Origin: Micromonospora sp. HM5-17
Lineage (GTDB): Bacteria > Actinomycetota > Actinomycetes > Mycobacteriales > Micromonosporaceae
Direction: 5' to 3'
Assembly: GCF_003762835.1 (NCBI RefSeq)
Contig: NZ_RJWA01000003.1
Span: 248,001 to 312,000 of the forward strand
Length of the DNA stretch: 64,000 bases
In this document: piece after piece, positions 9,068 to 17,297 of the stretch
How the letters are laid out: every line of letters begins with the position of its first letter
How positions within the stretch are numbered: the first letter of the stretch is position 1
Translations under genes and position numbers: made by a program
Notes under the pieces: generated by a model
Databases searched by the model: none
Told to the model about the DNA's origin: nothing
Seen by the model: the letters and a program-made list of their open reading frames with translations, nothing else

Positions 9068-9100
9068 TACGCCTACGTCACCGTAACCTACGCCCTCGTA
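9068..9100. promoter_or_regulatory. Tandem TACG-N4-CGTA operator-like dyads upstream of the desaturase
   Basis: Two exact dyads, TACGTCACCGTA (9074-9085) and TACGCCCTCGTA (9089-9100), with centres 15 bp apart, and an overlapping imperfect one starting at 9068. They lie 37-69 bases upstream of the desaturase start codon, just above a likely -10 (TACGCT, 9045-9050, minus strand). The layout fits binding of TetR dimers. Confidence 0.55.
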
Positions 9101-9109
9101 GTCTGCCAT

Positions 9110-9446
9110 GGGTTCGAACCTGAGAATCCGCTGGCAATCATCGACCGATGAGGTCGTACGCCAGTGCGAATCTGCTGGTCGTGCGTGATTCTGGGTACCC
9201 CGGGGTCGAGTCGACGAAACCGCCGTCCGATCGGCGCGGGCGTCGCGTCCGGGCCGTCGCGCCGCGCGGGGCGGGTTGGTCAGTGCCGGGCACCGCGCGG
9301 GAGTTGTGTCGTGCGGTTTGCCTGATCGTCACGGGGCGCGCGGCAGAGCGCTCGATGGGGTGATCGGGGGTAAGATCGACGCGCTCATCGCCCCGGTGGA
9401 CGCTGTGCAAGCGGGTGATCGATGAGTCGTTAGGCTGGTATGCCGA
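9110..9446. other. Intergenic stretch without a recognisable gene
   Basis: About 340 bases between the desaturase operator and tRNA-Gln. Open frames here have no ribosome-binding site or family resemblance. GGTTCGAACC at 9111-9120 looks like a T-arm but has no tRNA around it. The tRNA promoter must lie in the last part. Confidence 0.5.
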
Positions 9447-9518
9447 TGGGGTGTGGGGTAACGGCAACCCGCAGGCCTTTGGAGCCTTGAGCTTCTGGTT
9501 CGAATCCAGACACCCCAG
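9447..9518 (+). tRNA. tRNA-Gln (anticodon TTG)
   Basis: Folds as a full cloverleaf: acceptor TGGGGTG with CACCCCA, D-arm GGGT...ACCC, anticodon loop CTTTGGA with TTG in the middle (reads CAA), variable loop of 5, T-arm TCTGG-TTCGAAT-CCAGA, discriminator G. The 3' CCA is not encoded. One mismatch closes the anticodon stem. A tRNA-Gln before glmU is a common actinobacterial arrangement. Confidence 0.93.
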
Positions 9519-9648
9519 CTCAGCGCGATGCCGACCGCTCACCAGGGGCGCTCGCTCTCGATGCCATTCGTTGTCGGGCCGACGGTGAGGGGGGTTCCCG
9601 GCTGGTTAGCATGAGGCCGCAGACAGTCGTACCGACGGGAGCAACCTC

Positions 9649-11163
9649 GTGTCCCAGCCCCGCCTCCGCACCGTCGTCGTCCTCGCCGCCGGTGAGGGCA
9701 AGCGGATGAAGTCGGCGTTGCCCAAGGTCCTGCATCCGCTGCTGGGTCGTACGCTGCTGGGCCATGTCCTGGCCGCGGCCGCACCGCTGGCGCCGGACCG
9801 CACGTTGGTCGTGGTCGGCCACGGTGCCGCGCAGGTCACCGCCCACCTCGCCGAGATCGCCCCGGACGCCATCCCGGTGCACCAGGCCGAGCAGCTCGGC
9901 ACCGGGCACGCGGTCCGGACCGCTCTCGAGAGCGGTCCGGAGGTCGGGGGCACGGTGGTGGTGCTCAACGGCGACGTGCCACTGTTGCGGGCGGAGACCG
10001 TCGCCGCCCTGCTGACCGCGCACGAGGCGGCGGGGGCGGCGGCCACGGTGCTGGCCGCGAAGGTCGCCGATCCGACCGGACTGGGCCGGATCGTCCGTGG
10101 TCCGGACGGCCGGCTGGAGCAGATCGTCGAGGAGCGGGACGCGACCCCCGACCAGCGCGCGATCCAGGAGATCAACGCCGGAATCTACGCCTTCGACGCG
10201 ACCCTGCTGCGCAACGCCCTGAGCAAGCTCTCCACCGACAACGACCAGGGCGAGGAGTACCTCACCGACGTCTTCGGGCTCCTCGTCGCGGCCGGTGAGA
10301 CGGTGGGCGTCCACGTGGCGCCCGACGCCACCGAGACCCTGGGCTGCAACGACCGGGTGGAGCTGGCGGCGTTGCGCCGGCTGCTGCGCGACCGGGTCAA
10401 CACGGAGTGGATGCGCAGCGGGGTGACCCTGCTCGACCCGGAGTCGACCTGGATCGACGTCACCGTGACCCTCGACCGGGACGCGGTGGTCGACCAGAAC
10501 ACCCAGCTGCGCGGGGTCACCACGGTCGGCGCGGGGGCGACGGTCGGGCCGGACACGACGCTGATCGACACCACGGTCGGGGCCGGGGCCACCGTGCTGC
10601 GGACGCACGCGGTCGGGGCGACGATCGGCCCGGAGGCGAGCGTCGGCCCGTACGCGTACCTGCGGCCGGAGGCGACGCTGCGGGAGAAGGCGAAGGTCGG
10701 CACCTTCGTCGAGGTGAAGAAGTCCGAGATCGGCGAGGGGGCGAAGGTACCCCACCTCAGCTACGTCGGGGACGCGACCATCGGGGCCCGGGCCAACATC
10801 GGGGCCGCCACGATTTTCGTCAACTACGACGGGGTGGCGAAGCACCACACCACGGTCGGGGAGGCGGCCTTCATCGGCTGTGACACCAGCCTGGTAGCGC
10901 CGGTCGAGGTCGGGGCCGGGGCGTACGTCGCCGCCGGCAGCGTCGTCACCACGAACGTACCGCCGGGCGCGCTTGGGGTCACCCGGGCTCCGCAGCGGAA
11001 CGTCGAGGGCTGGGTGCTGCGCCGACGGGCCGGCACGAGGTCGGCCGCGGCAGCGGAGCGTGCCGCACAGGAGGCGGCCAGCGCAAGTGAAGGTGAGGGA
11101 ATCCACGAGGCGTCCGATGCGGGTGGCACCGACCGGCCAGCAGGGGATACTGCAACCGAATAG
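9649..11163 (+). CDS. glmU: Bifunctional glucosamine-1-phosphate N-acetyltransferase / UDP-GlcNAc pyrophosphorylase
   Basis: Makes UDP-GlcNAc for cell wall synthesis in two steps. 504 residues. The N-terminal uridyltransferase domain (about 1-240) has the nucleotide loop LAAGEGKRMKS and lysine in LPKVLHPLLG. The C-terminal left-handed beta-helix (about 260-460) is made of hexapeptide repeats and holds the acetyl-CoA site region NIGAATIFVNYDG. The last about 45 residues are a Ser/Ala/Glu-rich tail typical of actinobacterial GlmU. GTG 9649 follows GGGAG, and a -10-like TAGCAT lies at 9607-9612. The prs gene follows closely, as usual. Confidence 0.96.
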   Translation: MSQPRLRTVVVLAAGEGKRMKSALPKVLHPLLGRTLLGHVLAAAAPLAPDRTLVVVGHGAAQVTAHLAEIAPDAIPVHQAEQLGTGHAVRTALESGPEVGGTVVVLNGDVPLLRAETVAALLTAHEAAGAAATVLAAKVADPTGLGRIVRGPDGRLEQIVEERDATPDQRAIQEINAGIYAFDATLLRNALSKLSTDNDQGEEYLTDVFGLLVAAGETVGVHVAPDATETLGCNDRVELAALRRLLRDRVNTEWMRSGVTLLDPESTWIDVTVTLDRDAVVDQNTQLRGVTTVGAGATVGPDTTLIDTTVGAGATVLRTHAVGATIGPEASVGPYAYLRPEATLREKAKVGTFVEVKKSEIGEGAKVPHLSYVGDATIGARANIGAATIFVNYDGVAKHHTTVGEAAFIGCDTSLVAPVEVGAGAYVAAGSVVTTNVPPGALGVTRAPQRNVEGWVLRRRAGTRSAAAAERAAQEAASASEGEGIHEASDAGGTDRPAGDTATE

Positions 11164-11214
11164 TCTCTGGCCCAACGCCGGGTGACCCACCGACAAACGG
11201 GAGCAGACGAGCCG

Positions 11215-12195
11215 ATGGGCAGCATCGTCGCCGAAAATCGTAAGAGTCTGATGCTCTTCTCCGGCAGAGGATTTCCGGAGCTGGCACAGGAGATCGGTGA
11301 GGTGCTCGGTGTGGCGCCGACCCCTGCCGACGCGTACGAATTCGCCAACGGTGAGATTTTCGTCCGGTTCAAGGAGTCGGTACGCGGTTCCGACGCGTTC
11401 GTGGTGCAGTCCGTGACCCACGGGGTGAACAAGTGGGTCATGGAGACGCTGATCATGATCGACGCCCTGAAGCGGGGCTCGGCCAAGCGGATCACCGTCG
11501 TGCTGCCCTTCTACCCGTACTCCCGGCAGGACAAGAAGCACCGTGGCCGGGAGCCGATCTCGGCCCGTCTCATCGCCGACCTGCTCAAGACGGCGGGCGC
11601 GAACCGCATCCTCACCGTCGACCTGCACACCGCCCAGATCCAGGGCTTCTTCGACGGGCCGGTCGATCACCTCTTCGCGATGGACGTCCTCGCCGAGTAC
11701 GTGCAGCGCAAGTACGCCGGACGGCCGATCACGGTGGTGGCGCCGGACTCCGGCCGGGTGCGGGTGGCCGAGCGCTGGACGGACCGGCTGGGCGGTTGCC
11801 CCCTGGCCTTCATCCACAAGACCCGGGATCCGCTGAAGCCGAACCAGGTGGTGGCGAACCGGGTGGTCGGCGACGTCGAGGGGCGGGTCTGCCTGATCGT
11901 CGACGACATGATCGACACGGGTGGCACGATCTGCAAGGCGGCCGAGATCCTGTACGAGGCGGCCGCCGCCGACGTGATCGTCGCCTCCACCCACGCGCTC
12001 CTCTCCGATCCCGCGACCGAACGGTTGAAGAACAGCCGGATCAGCGAGGTGGTGGTGACCAACACCCTGCCGCTCCCGCCGGAGAAACAGCTCGACAAGA
12101 TCACCGTGTTGTCGATCGCGCCGCTGCTCGCCCGGGCCATCCGCGAGGTCTTCGACGACGGCTCGGTGACGACCCTCTTCGGCGGCCTGAGCTGA
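11215..12195 (+). CDS. prs: Ribose-phosphate pyrophosphokinase (PRPP synthetase, class I)
   Basis: Transfers pyrophosphate from ATP to ribose-5-phosphate, giving PRPP for nucleotide, histidine and tryptophan synthesis. 326 residues. Motifs: FANGEIFVRFKESVRGSD near the N-terminus, the ATP-binding flexible loop YSRQDKKHRGREPIS, and the PRPP loop LIVDDMIDTGGT. ATG 11215 follows GGGAG about 11 bases back; an in-frame GTG at 11182 is less likely because the family starts near SIVAENRKSLMLFSG. Lies 51 bases after glmU, probably in one operon. Confidence 0.95.
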   Translation: MGSIVAENRKSLMLFSGRGFPELAQEIGEVLGVAPTPADAYEFANGEIFVRFKESVRGSDAFVVQSVTHGVNKWVMETLIMIDALKRGSAKRITVVLPFYPYSRQDKKHRGREPISARLIADLLKTAGANRILTVDLHTAQIQGFFDGPVDHLFAMDVLAEYVQRKYAGRPITVVAPDSGRVRVAERWTDRLGGCPLAFIHKTRDPLKPNQVVANRVVGDVEGRVCLIVDDMIDTGGTICKAAEILYEAAAADVIVASTHALLSDPATERLKNSRISEVVVTNTLPLPPEKQLDKITVLSIAPLLARAIREVFDDGSVTTLFGGLS

Positions 12196-12256
12196 CCGCC
12201 CTGAGCCGGCCGGCCTGACCCCGCCCTCGTCGTCATCTGGCGCCCGCAGCCCCGAG

Positions 12257-12277
12257 GCCGCCCGGTCCCGGGGCGGC
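12257..12277 (+). terminator. Possible hairpin downstream of prs
   Basis: Arms GCCGCCC and GGGCGGC with a 7-base loop, 60 bases after the prs stop. Modest strength; such GC hairpins are not rare at this base composition. Confidence 0.35.
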
Positions 12278-12403
12278 GGGAAGGCCGGCCGACCGGATGA
12301 TCCGCTCGGGCCGGGGCGGCGCCGGCGGCATCCGCGAGGACAGCGGTCCAGGTCGGCGGGCGGGCCGGGTGGGGACCGCCGGAAGACCCGATCGTGGCTT
12401 TAG

Positions 12404-12589
12404 TAGACTGGTGCGGTTGCCACGGCGAGGGTGCCCTGCGGGCCGCTGAGCAAGCGCCGCACGGACGCACCGTGATCGACGCGGTGCTCCGGGCAGTGGT
12501 CACCACGCAAGCCCCTAGCGAGCCCCTCGCCCCAGCACCGCCAATCGTCCGCCGACTAGCGCCGCAGTGACCGTATCAGGAGTCTTCCC
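12404..12589 (+). promoter_or_regulatory. rplY promoter and long structured 5' leader
   Basis: This holds most of the 394-base gap between prs and rplY. TAGACT at 12404-12409 looks like a -10 box, which would give a leader of about 170 bases. Within it GGCGAGGG (12424-12431) can pair with CCCTCGCC (12524-12531), enclosing a hairpin GCACCG/CGGTGC (12467-12472 with 12482-12487, 9-base loop). A GTG-started frame of 32 codons (12472-12570) also fits inside. The layout suggests post-transcriptional control of L25; this is not proven. Confidence 0.45.
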
Positions 12590-13267
12590 GTGTCCGAGGT
12601 AAAGATCAGCGCCGAGCCCCGTACCGAGTTCGGCAAGGGTGGTGCCCGTCGTACCCGCCGGGCCGGAAAGGTGCCCGCCGTGCTGTACGGCCACGGCGAG
12701 AAGCCCAGGCACATTTCGTTGCCCGCGCGCGAGTTCGCCGCCGCACTCCGGCACGGTGGCATCAACCAGTTGTTCGCCATCGAAATCAGTGACGGTACCC
12801 AGGCCCTCGCGCTGCCGAAGGCCATCCAGCGTGATCCCATCAAGGACACCCTGGAGCACGTCGACCTGCTGCTGGTGCGGCGTGGCGAGAAGGTGACCGT
12901 CGACGTACCGGTCCAGCTCACCGGCGAGCCGGCCCGCGACACCCTGGTCGTGCAGGAGAGCACCGCGCTCTCGGTGACCGCGGAGGCCACCCACCTGCCG
13001 GAGAGCTTCGAGGTTTCGATCGAGGGCCTGGAGGCCGGCTCCCAGGTGACCGCGGCCGACGTCCGGCTGCCGAAGGGCGTCGAGCTGGCCGCCGACCCGG
13101 AGCAGATCATCGCGCTCGTCACCGCCGCCCCGACCGCCGAGCAGATGGCGGCCGAGGCCGGCGAGGAGCCGACGCCGGAGGAGACGGAGGAGGCCGGGGT
13201 CGAGGGTCCCGGCGCCGAGGCCGCCGAGGGCGAGGCCGCACCGGCCGGGGCGTCCGCCCAGGCCTGA
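12590..13267 (+). CDS. rplY: 50S ribosomal protein L25 / general stress protein Ctc
   Basis: 5S rRNA-binding ribosomal protein of the long (Ctc/TL5) form, 225 residues. The N-terminal L25 beta-barrel covers about 1-95 (EFGKGGARRTRRAGKVPAVLYG, then HISLPAREF). The C-terminal beta domain runs to about 185, and a strongly acidic Glu/Ala/Pro tail completes it. GTG 12590 is preceded by CAGGAG 9 bases away. It lies between prs and pth, the standard actinobacterial order. Confidence 0.95.
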   Translation: MSEVKISAEPRTEFGKGGARRTRRAGKVPAVLYGHGEKPRHISLPAREFAAALRHGGINQLFAIEISDGTQALALPKAIQRDPIKDTLEHVDLLLVRRGEKVTVDVPVQLTGEPARDTLVVQESTALSVTAEATHLPESFEVSIEGLEAGSQVTAADVRLPKGVELAADPEQIIALVTAAPTAEQMAAEAGEEPTPEETEEAGVEGPGAEAAEGEAAPAGASAQA

Positions 13268-13278
13268 CCGATTCCCGT

Positions 13279-13317
13279 GTGACAGGCGCCCCCGAGTCGC
13301 TCGGGGGCGCCTGTCAC
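13279..13317 (+). terminator. Perfect 18-bp hairpin after rplY
   Basis: Arms GTGACAGGCGCCCCCGAG and CTCGGGGGCGCCTGTCAC match over all 18 positions, with a 3-base loop TCG. It starts 12 bases after the rplY stop and stands before pth. The strongest hairpin in the window and almost certainly a terminator, though without a T tract. Confidence 0.8.
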
Positions 13318-13378
13318 CGTATCGGGGACGGTGGCACAGAAGACGGCAGCGAAGCGGCGGTGGTACAGGGAGAGGGAC

Positions 13379-13969
13379 GTGGCGGACGAGGTTCATCCGT
13401 GGCTGTTGGTCGGGCTCGGCAACCCCGGCCGGGAGTACGCCCGCAACCGGCACAACGTCGGGTTCATGATCGCCGACCTGCTCGCCGAGCGTGTCGGGGC
13501 GAGGTTCGGCCGGCATCGTCGCGCGGTCGCGGACGTTGCCGAGGGGCGGCTCGGACTCGGCGGTCCCCGGGTGGTGTTGGTCAAGCCGCTGACGTACATG
13601 AACCTCTCGGGCGGCCCGGTGGCGGCGCTGGCGCAGTTCTACAAGGTGCCGCCGGCCCATGTGGTCGCGATCCATGACGAGCTCGACATCCCGTACGGCC
13701 AGCTGCGGGTGAAGAGCGGCGGCGGCGAGGGCGGACACAACGGGCTCCGCTCGCTGTCGAAGTCGTTGGGGACCAAGGACTACCTGCGGGTCCGGTTCGG
13801 CATCGGCCGGCCGCCCGGTCGGCAGGACCCGGCGGATTACGTCCTCTCGGACTTCTCGGCCGTCGAGCGTAAGGAGCTGGAGTTCCTGGTCGACCGGGCG
13901 GCCGACGTGGTGGAGGCGGTGATCACCCGCGGCCTGGAGTGGACGCAGAACGCGTACCACGGGAGCTGA
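13379..13969 (+). CDS. pth: Peptidyl-tRNA hydrolase
   Basis: Recycles tRNA from drop-off peptidyl-tRNAs. 196 residues, standard length. Motifs: [22 protein letters not shown] holding the catalytic histidine, [10 protein letters not shown], and [14 protein letters not shown] with [12 protein letters not shown]. The frame opens earlier (GTG 13331), but GTG 13379 sits right after AGGGAGAGGG and gives the normal family N-terminus, so I prefer it. Confidence 0.95.
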   Translation: MADEVHPWLLVGLGNPGREYARNRHNVGFMIADLLAERVGARFGRHRRAVADVAEGRLGLGGPRVVLVKPLTYMNLSGGPVAALAQFYKVPPAHVVAIHDELDIPYGQLRVKSGGGEGGHNGLRSLSKSLGTKDYLRVRFGIGRPPGRQDPADYVLSDFSAVERKELEFLVDRAADVVEAVITRGLEWTQNAYHGS

Positions 13970-14074
13970 GCGCGGCGACCGGCCGGGGCGGTGGGCACCG
14001 GTGTGGCGTATCAGCTTACGGCGCCCCCGGAGCTGCCCGCCGGTAGTCTGGTGCCGCGGGTGAGGAGGCGAACG

Positions 14075-14128
14075 GTGAGCATGGGGTATCCGAGATCCGG
14101 CGTGGCCAGCGGGCTGGGAACGCACTGA
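14075..14128 (+). CDS. Possible 17-residue leader peptide coupled to cysQ
   Basis: GTG 14075 follows a full GAGGAGG site (14063-14069), and the frame reads MSMGYPRSGVASGLGTH before TGA. The last base of the stop is the first base of the cysQ ATG (TGATG). The cysQ start has only a weak site of its own. A -10-like TAGTCT lies at 14044-14049. The peptide has no cysteine, so cysteine-sensing attenuation is not suggested. It may simply aid translation. Confidence 0.4.
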   Translation: MSMGYPRSGVASGLGTH

Positions 14129-14991
14129 TGGCCGCGCCGCCCGTGATCGATGGCGCCTTCGCCCGCTGGCTGGCCGCCCGCGCCGGCCAGGCCCTGCTCG
14201 ACCTGCGGGCCGAGCTCGGGTACGCGGACCCGGGCGCGCTGAAGGCCGCCGGTGACAAGGTCTCGCACGAGCTGCTCCGGGCCGAGCTCGCCCGGTGGCG
14301 ACCGACCGACGCCGTGCTGTCCGAGGAGGACGAGGGTGCCCGATCGGCCCGGGCGGCGGGTGCGGAGCCGGCGGTGGCGCCCCGATTGGAGGCGGACCGG
14401 GTCTGGATCGTCGACCCGCTGGACGGGACCCGGGAGTTCGCCGAGGAGGGCCGGACGGACTGGGCGGTGCACGTGGCACTCTGGGCCCGCCGCGGCGGGA
14501 GCTCACCGGGGCTGGTCGCCGGGGCGATCGGGCTGCCGGCGCAGCACCGGGTGCTCGCCACCGACCAGCCGCCCGCGTACCCGCCGTTGAATCTCGCCGC
14601 CGTGACCGGGCGGATCGGGACGATCGGCTCGGACGGCACCGGCCGGAGGATCCGGCTGGCGGCGAGCCGGAGCCGTCCGCCCGCGTTCCTCGCCGACCTG
14701 GCCGAGGAGCTGGGCGCGGAGCTGGTGCCGATGGGGTCGGCCGGGGCGAAGATCGCCGCGGTGATCGACGGCCAGGTCGACGCGTACGTCCACGCCGGCG
14801 GCCAGTACGAGTGGGACTCCGCGGCGCCGGTGGCTGTGGCGACGGCCACCGGACTCTTCGCTTCCCGAATCGACGGATCCGCGCTGGAATACAACAAGGC
14901 CGATCCCCGGCTGCCCGATCTCGTGGTGTGCCGGAAAGATCTTGCTTCCCGGTTGCTCGCAGCGCTGCAGCATCACCTCCGGGTACCCTAG
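14128..14991 (+). CDS. cysQ: 3'(2'),5'-bisphosphate nucleotidase (PAP phosphatase)
   Basis: Mg-dependent, lithium-sensitive phosphatase of the inositol monophosphatase fold that removes the 3'-phosphate from PAP/PAPS by-products of sulfate assimilation. 287 residues. Metal site: SEED (LSEEDEG), VDPLDGTREF and the C-terminal WDSAAPVAVA. LEYNKADPRLPDLVVCR near the end is typical of the actinobacterial CysQ group, not of inositol phosphatase. Followed at once by cysD and cysN, which supports the assignment. Confidence 0.9.
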   Translation: MAAPPVIDGAFARWLAARAGQALLDLRAELGYADPGALKAAGDKVSHELLRAELARWRPTDAVLSEEDEGARSARAAGAEPAVAPRLEADRVWIVDPLDGTREFAEEGRTDWAVHVALWARRGGSSPGLVAGAIGLPAQHRVLATDQPPAYPPLNLAAVTGRIGTIGSDGTGRRIRLAASRSRPPAFLADLAEELGAELVPMGSAGAKIAAVIDGQVDAYVHAGGQYEWDSAAPVAVATATGLFASRIDGSALEYNKADPRLPDLVVCRKDLASRLLAALQHHLRVP

Positions 14992-15034
14992 GCGTGGCCT
15001 CTTGACTTGACCAATCGGAAAGGTTGGCAATCGC

Positions 15035-15076
15035 ATGGGCGAGCAGCGGGCGCAGTGGAGTGGAGCGGCGGCATGA
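15035..15076 (+). CDS. Short frame overlapping the cysD start (weak)
   Basis: ATG 15035 opens 13 codons (MGEQRAQWSGAAA) and its stop overlaps the cysD ATG as ATGA. An AAAGG lies about 12 bases before it. Because the second cysD codon begins with A, such an overlap can arise by chance. cysD has its own GGAG site. Low confidence. Confidence 0.2.
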   Translation: MGEQRAQWSGAAA

Positions 15077-15984
15077 CCCAGCCGGCGGCGTACCGGGTGT
15101 CGCATCTGGACGCGTTGGAGGCGGAGAGCATCTTCATCTTCCGCGAGGTGGTCGCCGAGTTCGAGCGCCCGGTGCTGCTCTTCTCCGGCGGCAAGGACTC
15201 GATCGTGATGCTCCGGCTCGCCGAGAAGTCGTTCGCACCGGCCCGGATCCCGTTCCCGGTGATGCACGTCGACACCGGGCACAACTTCCCCGAGGTGATG
15301 GCGTACCGGGACCGGCGGGTCGCCGAGCTGGGCCTCCAGCTGGTCGTGGCGAGTGTGCCGGAGGCGTTGGAGTCGGGGCTGGTCACCGAGCCGGCCGACG
15401 GGGTGCGGAACCGCATCCAGACCCCGGTGCTGCTCGACGCGGTCGAGAAGTACCGGTTCGACGCGCTGTTCGGCGGTGCCCGGCGGGACGAGGAGAAGGC
15501 GCGGGCGAAGGAGCGGGTGTTCAGCTTCCGCGACGAGTTCGGCCAGTGGGACCCGAAGAACCAGCGGCCCGAGCTGTGGGCCCTGTACAACGGCCGCCAC
15601 CACCCGGGGGAGTCGATCCGGGTCTTCCCGCTCTCCAACTGGACCGAGCTCGACGTCTGGCACTACATCGCCCGCGAGCGGCTGACGCTGCCCTCGATCT
15701 ACTACGCGCACGAGCGCGAGGTGGTCGAGCGGGACGGCATGCTGTACGCGGTGAACGAGTTCATCCGGCCACGGGCGGGGGAGACGCCGTTCGTCGCCCG
15801 GGTGCGGTACCGGACGGTCGGGGACGCCTCCTGCACCGCCGCCGTGCGATCGGAGGCGGACACGGTCGAGAAGGTGATCGAGGAGGTCGCCGCGACCCGG
15901 ATCACCGAGCGCGGCGCCACCCGGGGGGACGACCGGTTCAGCGAGGCTGCGATGGAGGACCGCAAGCGGGAGGGGTACTTCTGA
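15073..15984 (+). CDS. cysD: Sulfate adenylyltransferase subunit 2
   Basis: Catalytic subunit that forms APS from ATP and sulfate, driven by the CysN GTPase. 303 residues, the usual size. PP-loop SGGKDSIVMLRLA, then HVDTGHNFPEVM, GGARRDEEKARAKER and the C-terminal DRKREGYF. ATG 15073 is preferred to the upstream in-frame ATG 15007: it matches the family N-terminus (RVSHLDALEAESIFI) and has GGAG upstream. A TTGACTTGACC element at 15002-15012 may be the -35 region. Its stop overlaps the cysN start. Confidence 0.95.
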   Translation: MTQPAAYRVSHLDALEAESIFIFREVVAEFERPVLLFSGGKDSIVMLRLAEKSFAPARIPFPVMHVDTGHNFPEVMAYRDRRVAELGLQLVVASVPEALESGLVTEPADGVRNRIQTPVLLDAVEKYRFDALFGGARRDEEKARAKERVFSFRDEFGQWDPKNQRPELWALYNGRHHPGESIRVFPLSNWTELDVWHYIARERLTLPSIYYAHEREVVERDGMLYAVNEFIRPRAGETPFVARVRYRTVGDASCTAAVRSEADTVEKVIEEVAATRITERGATRGDDRFSEAAMEDRKREGYF

Positions 15985-17273
15985 TGACGGCCGCGCTCGT
16001 GTCCGCCGAGACCCGGACGATGGACCTGCTGCGGTTCGCCACCGCCGGGAGTGTCGACGACGGCAAGTCGACGCTGATCGGCCGTCTGCTGTACGACACG
16101 AAGTCGCTCTTCACCGACCAGTTGGCGGCGGTGGAGGCGGTGAGCGCGGCCCGGGGTGACGAGTACACGAACCTGGCGCTACTCACCGACGGGCTGCGGG
16201 CCGAACGGGAGCAGGGGATCACGATCGACGTGGCGTACCGCTACTTCGCGACGCCACGGCGGAAGTTCATCATCGCCGACACCCCCGGGCACATCCAGTA
16301 CACCCGGAACATGGTGACCGGGGCGTCGACGGCGGACCTGGCGCTGATCCTGGTCGACGCCCGGAAGGGACTGGTGGAGCAGTCCCGCCGGCACGCGTTC
16401 CTCTGCTCGCTGCTGCGGGTGCCGCACCTGGTGCTCTGCGTCAACAAGATGGACCTGGTCGACTGGTCGTCGGAGGTGTTCGAGCGGATCGCGGACGAGT
16501 TCACCGCGTTCGCCGCGAAGCTGGAGGCGCCGGACCTGTCGGTGATCCCGATCTCGGCGCTGCACGGGGACAACATCGTCTCCCGGTCGGAGCACATGCC
16601 CTGGTACGAGGGGCCGTCGCTGCTACACCACCTCGAACACGTGCACATCGCGTCGGACCGCAACCTGGTCGACGTCCGGTTCCCGGTGCAGTACGTCATC
16701 CGGCCCCAGTCGACGACGGTGACCGACTATCGCGGCTACGCCGGCCAGGTCGCGTCCGGGGTGATGAAGCCGGGCGACGAGGTGATGGTGCTGCCCTCGG
16801 GGTTCACCAGCCGGATCGCCGCCATCGAGACCGCGGACGGGCCGGTCGAGCAGGCGTTCCCGCCGATGTCGGTGACCGTCCGGCTCACCGACGAGATCGA
16901 CATCTCGCGCGGGGACATGATCTGCCGGCCGAACAACGCCCCGGCCGTCGCCCAGGACATCGAGGCGATGGTCTGCTGGATGGACGAGACCCGACCCCTT
17001 CGGGCCGGCAACAAGTACGCGATCAAGCACACCACCCGCGCCGCCCGGGCGATCGTTCGTACCCTGCACTACCGGCTCGACGTCAACAGCCTGCACCGGG
17101 ACGAGGCCGCGACCGAGCTCGGGCTCAACGAGATCGGCCGGGTCCGGCTACGGACCACCGTCCCGCTGCTCGCCGACGAGTACCGGCGCAACCGCACCAC
17201 CGGCGGGTTCATCATCATCGACGAGACGACGAACCGTACCGTCGGTGCCGGCATGATCGTCGAGGCCGGCTGA
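15984..17273 (+). CDS. cysN: Sulfate adenylyltransferase subunit 1 (GTPase)
   Basis: GTP-hydrolysing partner of CysD, related to EF-Tu/EF-1A. 429 residues. G1 GSVDDGKST, G2 region ITIDVAYRYF, G3 DTPGH, G4 NKMD, then two beta-barrel domains. The protein ends after the barrels, so it lacks the APS-kinase (CysC) domain that mycobacterial CysNC carries. The start overlaps the cysD stop by one base (TGATG), so the two are translationally coupled. Confidence 0.95.
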   Translation: MTAALVSAETRTMDLLRFATAGSVDDGKSTLIGRLLYDTKSLFTDQLAAVEAVSAARGDEYTNLALLTDGLRAEREQGITIDVAYRYFATPRRKFIIADTPGHIQYTRNMVTGASTADLALILVDARKGLVEQSRRHAFLCSLLRVPHLVLCVNKMDLVDWSSEVFERIADEFTAFAAKLEAPDLSVIPISALHGDNIVSRSEHMPWYEGPSLLHHLEHVHIASDRNLVDVRFPVQYVIRPQSTTVTDYRGYAGQVASGVMKPGDEVMVLPSGFTSRIAAIETADGPVEQAFPPMSVTVRLTDEIDISRGDMICRPNNAPAVAQDIEAMVCWMDETRPLRAGNKYAIKHTTRAARAIVRTLHYRLDVNSLHRDEAATELGLNEIGRVRLRTTVPLLADEYRRNRTTGGFIIIDETTNRTVGAGMIVEAG

Positions 17274-17297
17274 CGCCGTCGGCAACGGCCGTCAGCC
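17268..17297. terminator. Bidirectional hairpin over the convergent cysN and galK stops
   Basis: GGCTGACG (17268-17275) pairs with CGTCAGCC (17290-17297), and inside it CCGT pairs with ACGG around a 5-base loop, with one bulged C. The stem contains both stop codons. It can fold on either strand. Confidence 0.6.

Noticed and set aside
9111-9120. GGTTCGAACC, resembling a tRNA T-arm
   Set aside because: No acceptor, anticodon or D-arm pairs around it; a 10-bp palindrome by chance or part of the promoter region.
9138-9542. 134-codon minus-strand frame covering tRNA-Gln
   Set aside because: Runs antisense through a well-folded tRNA and has no motif.
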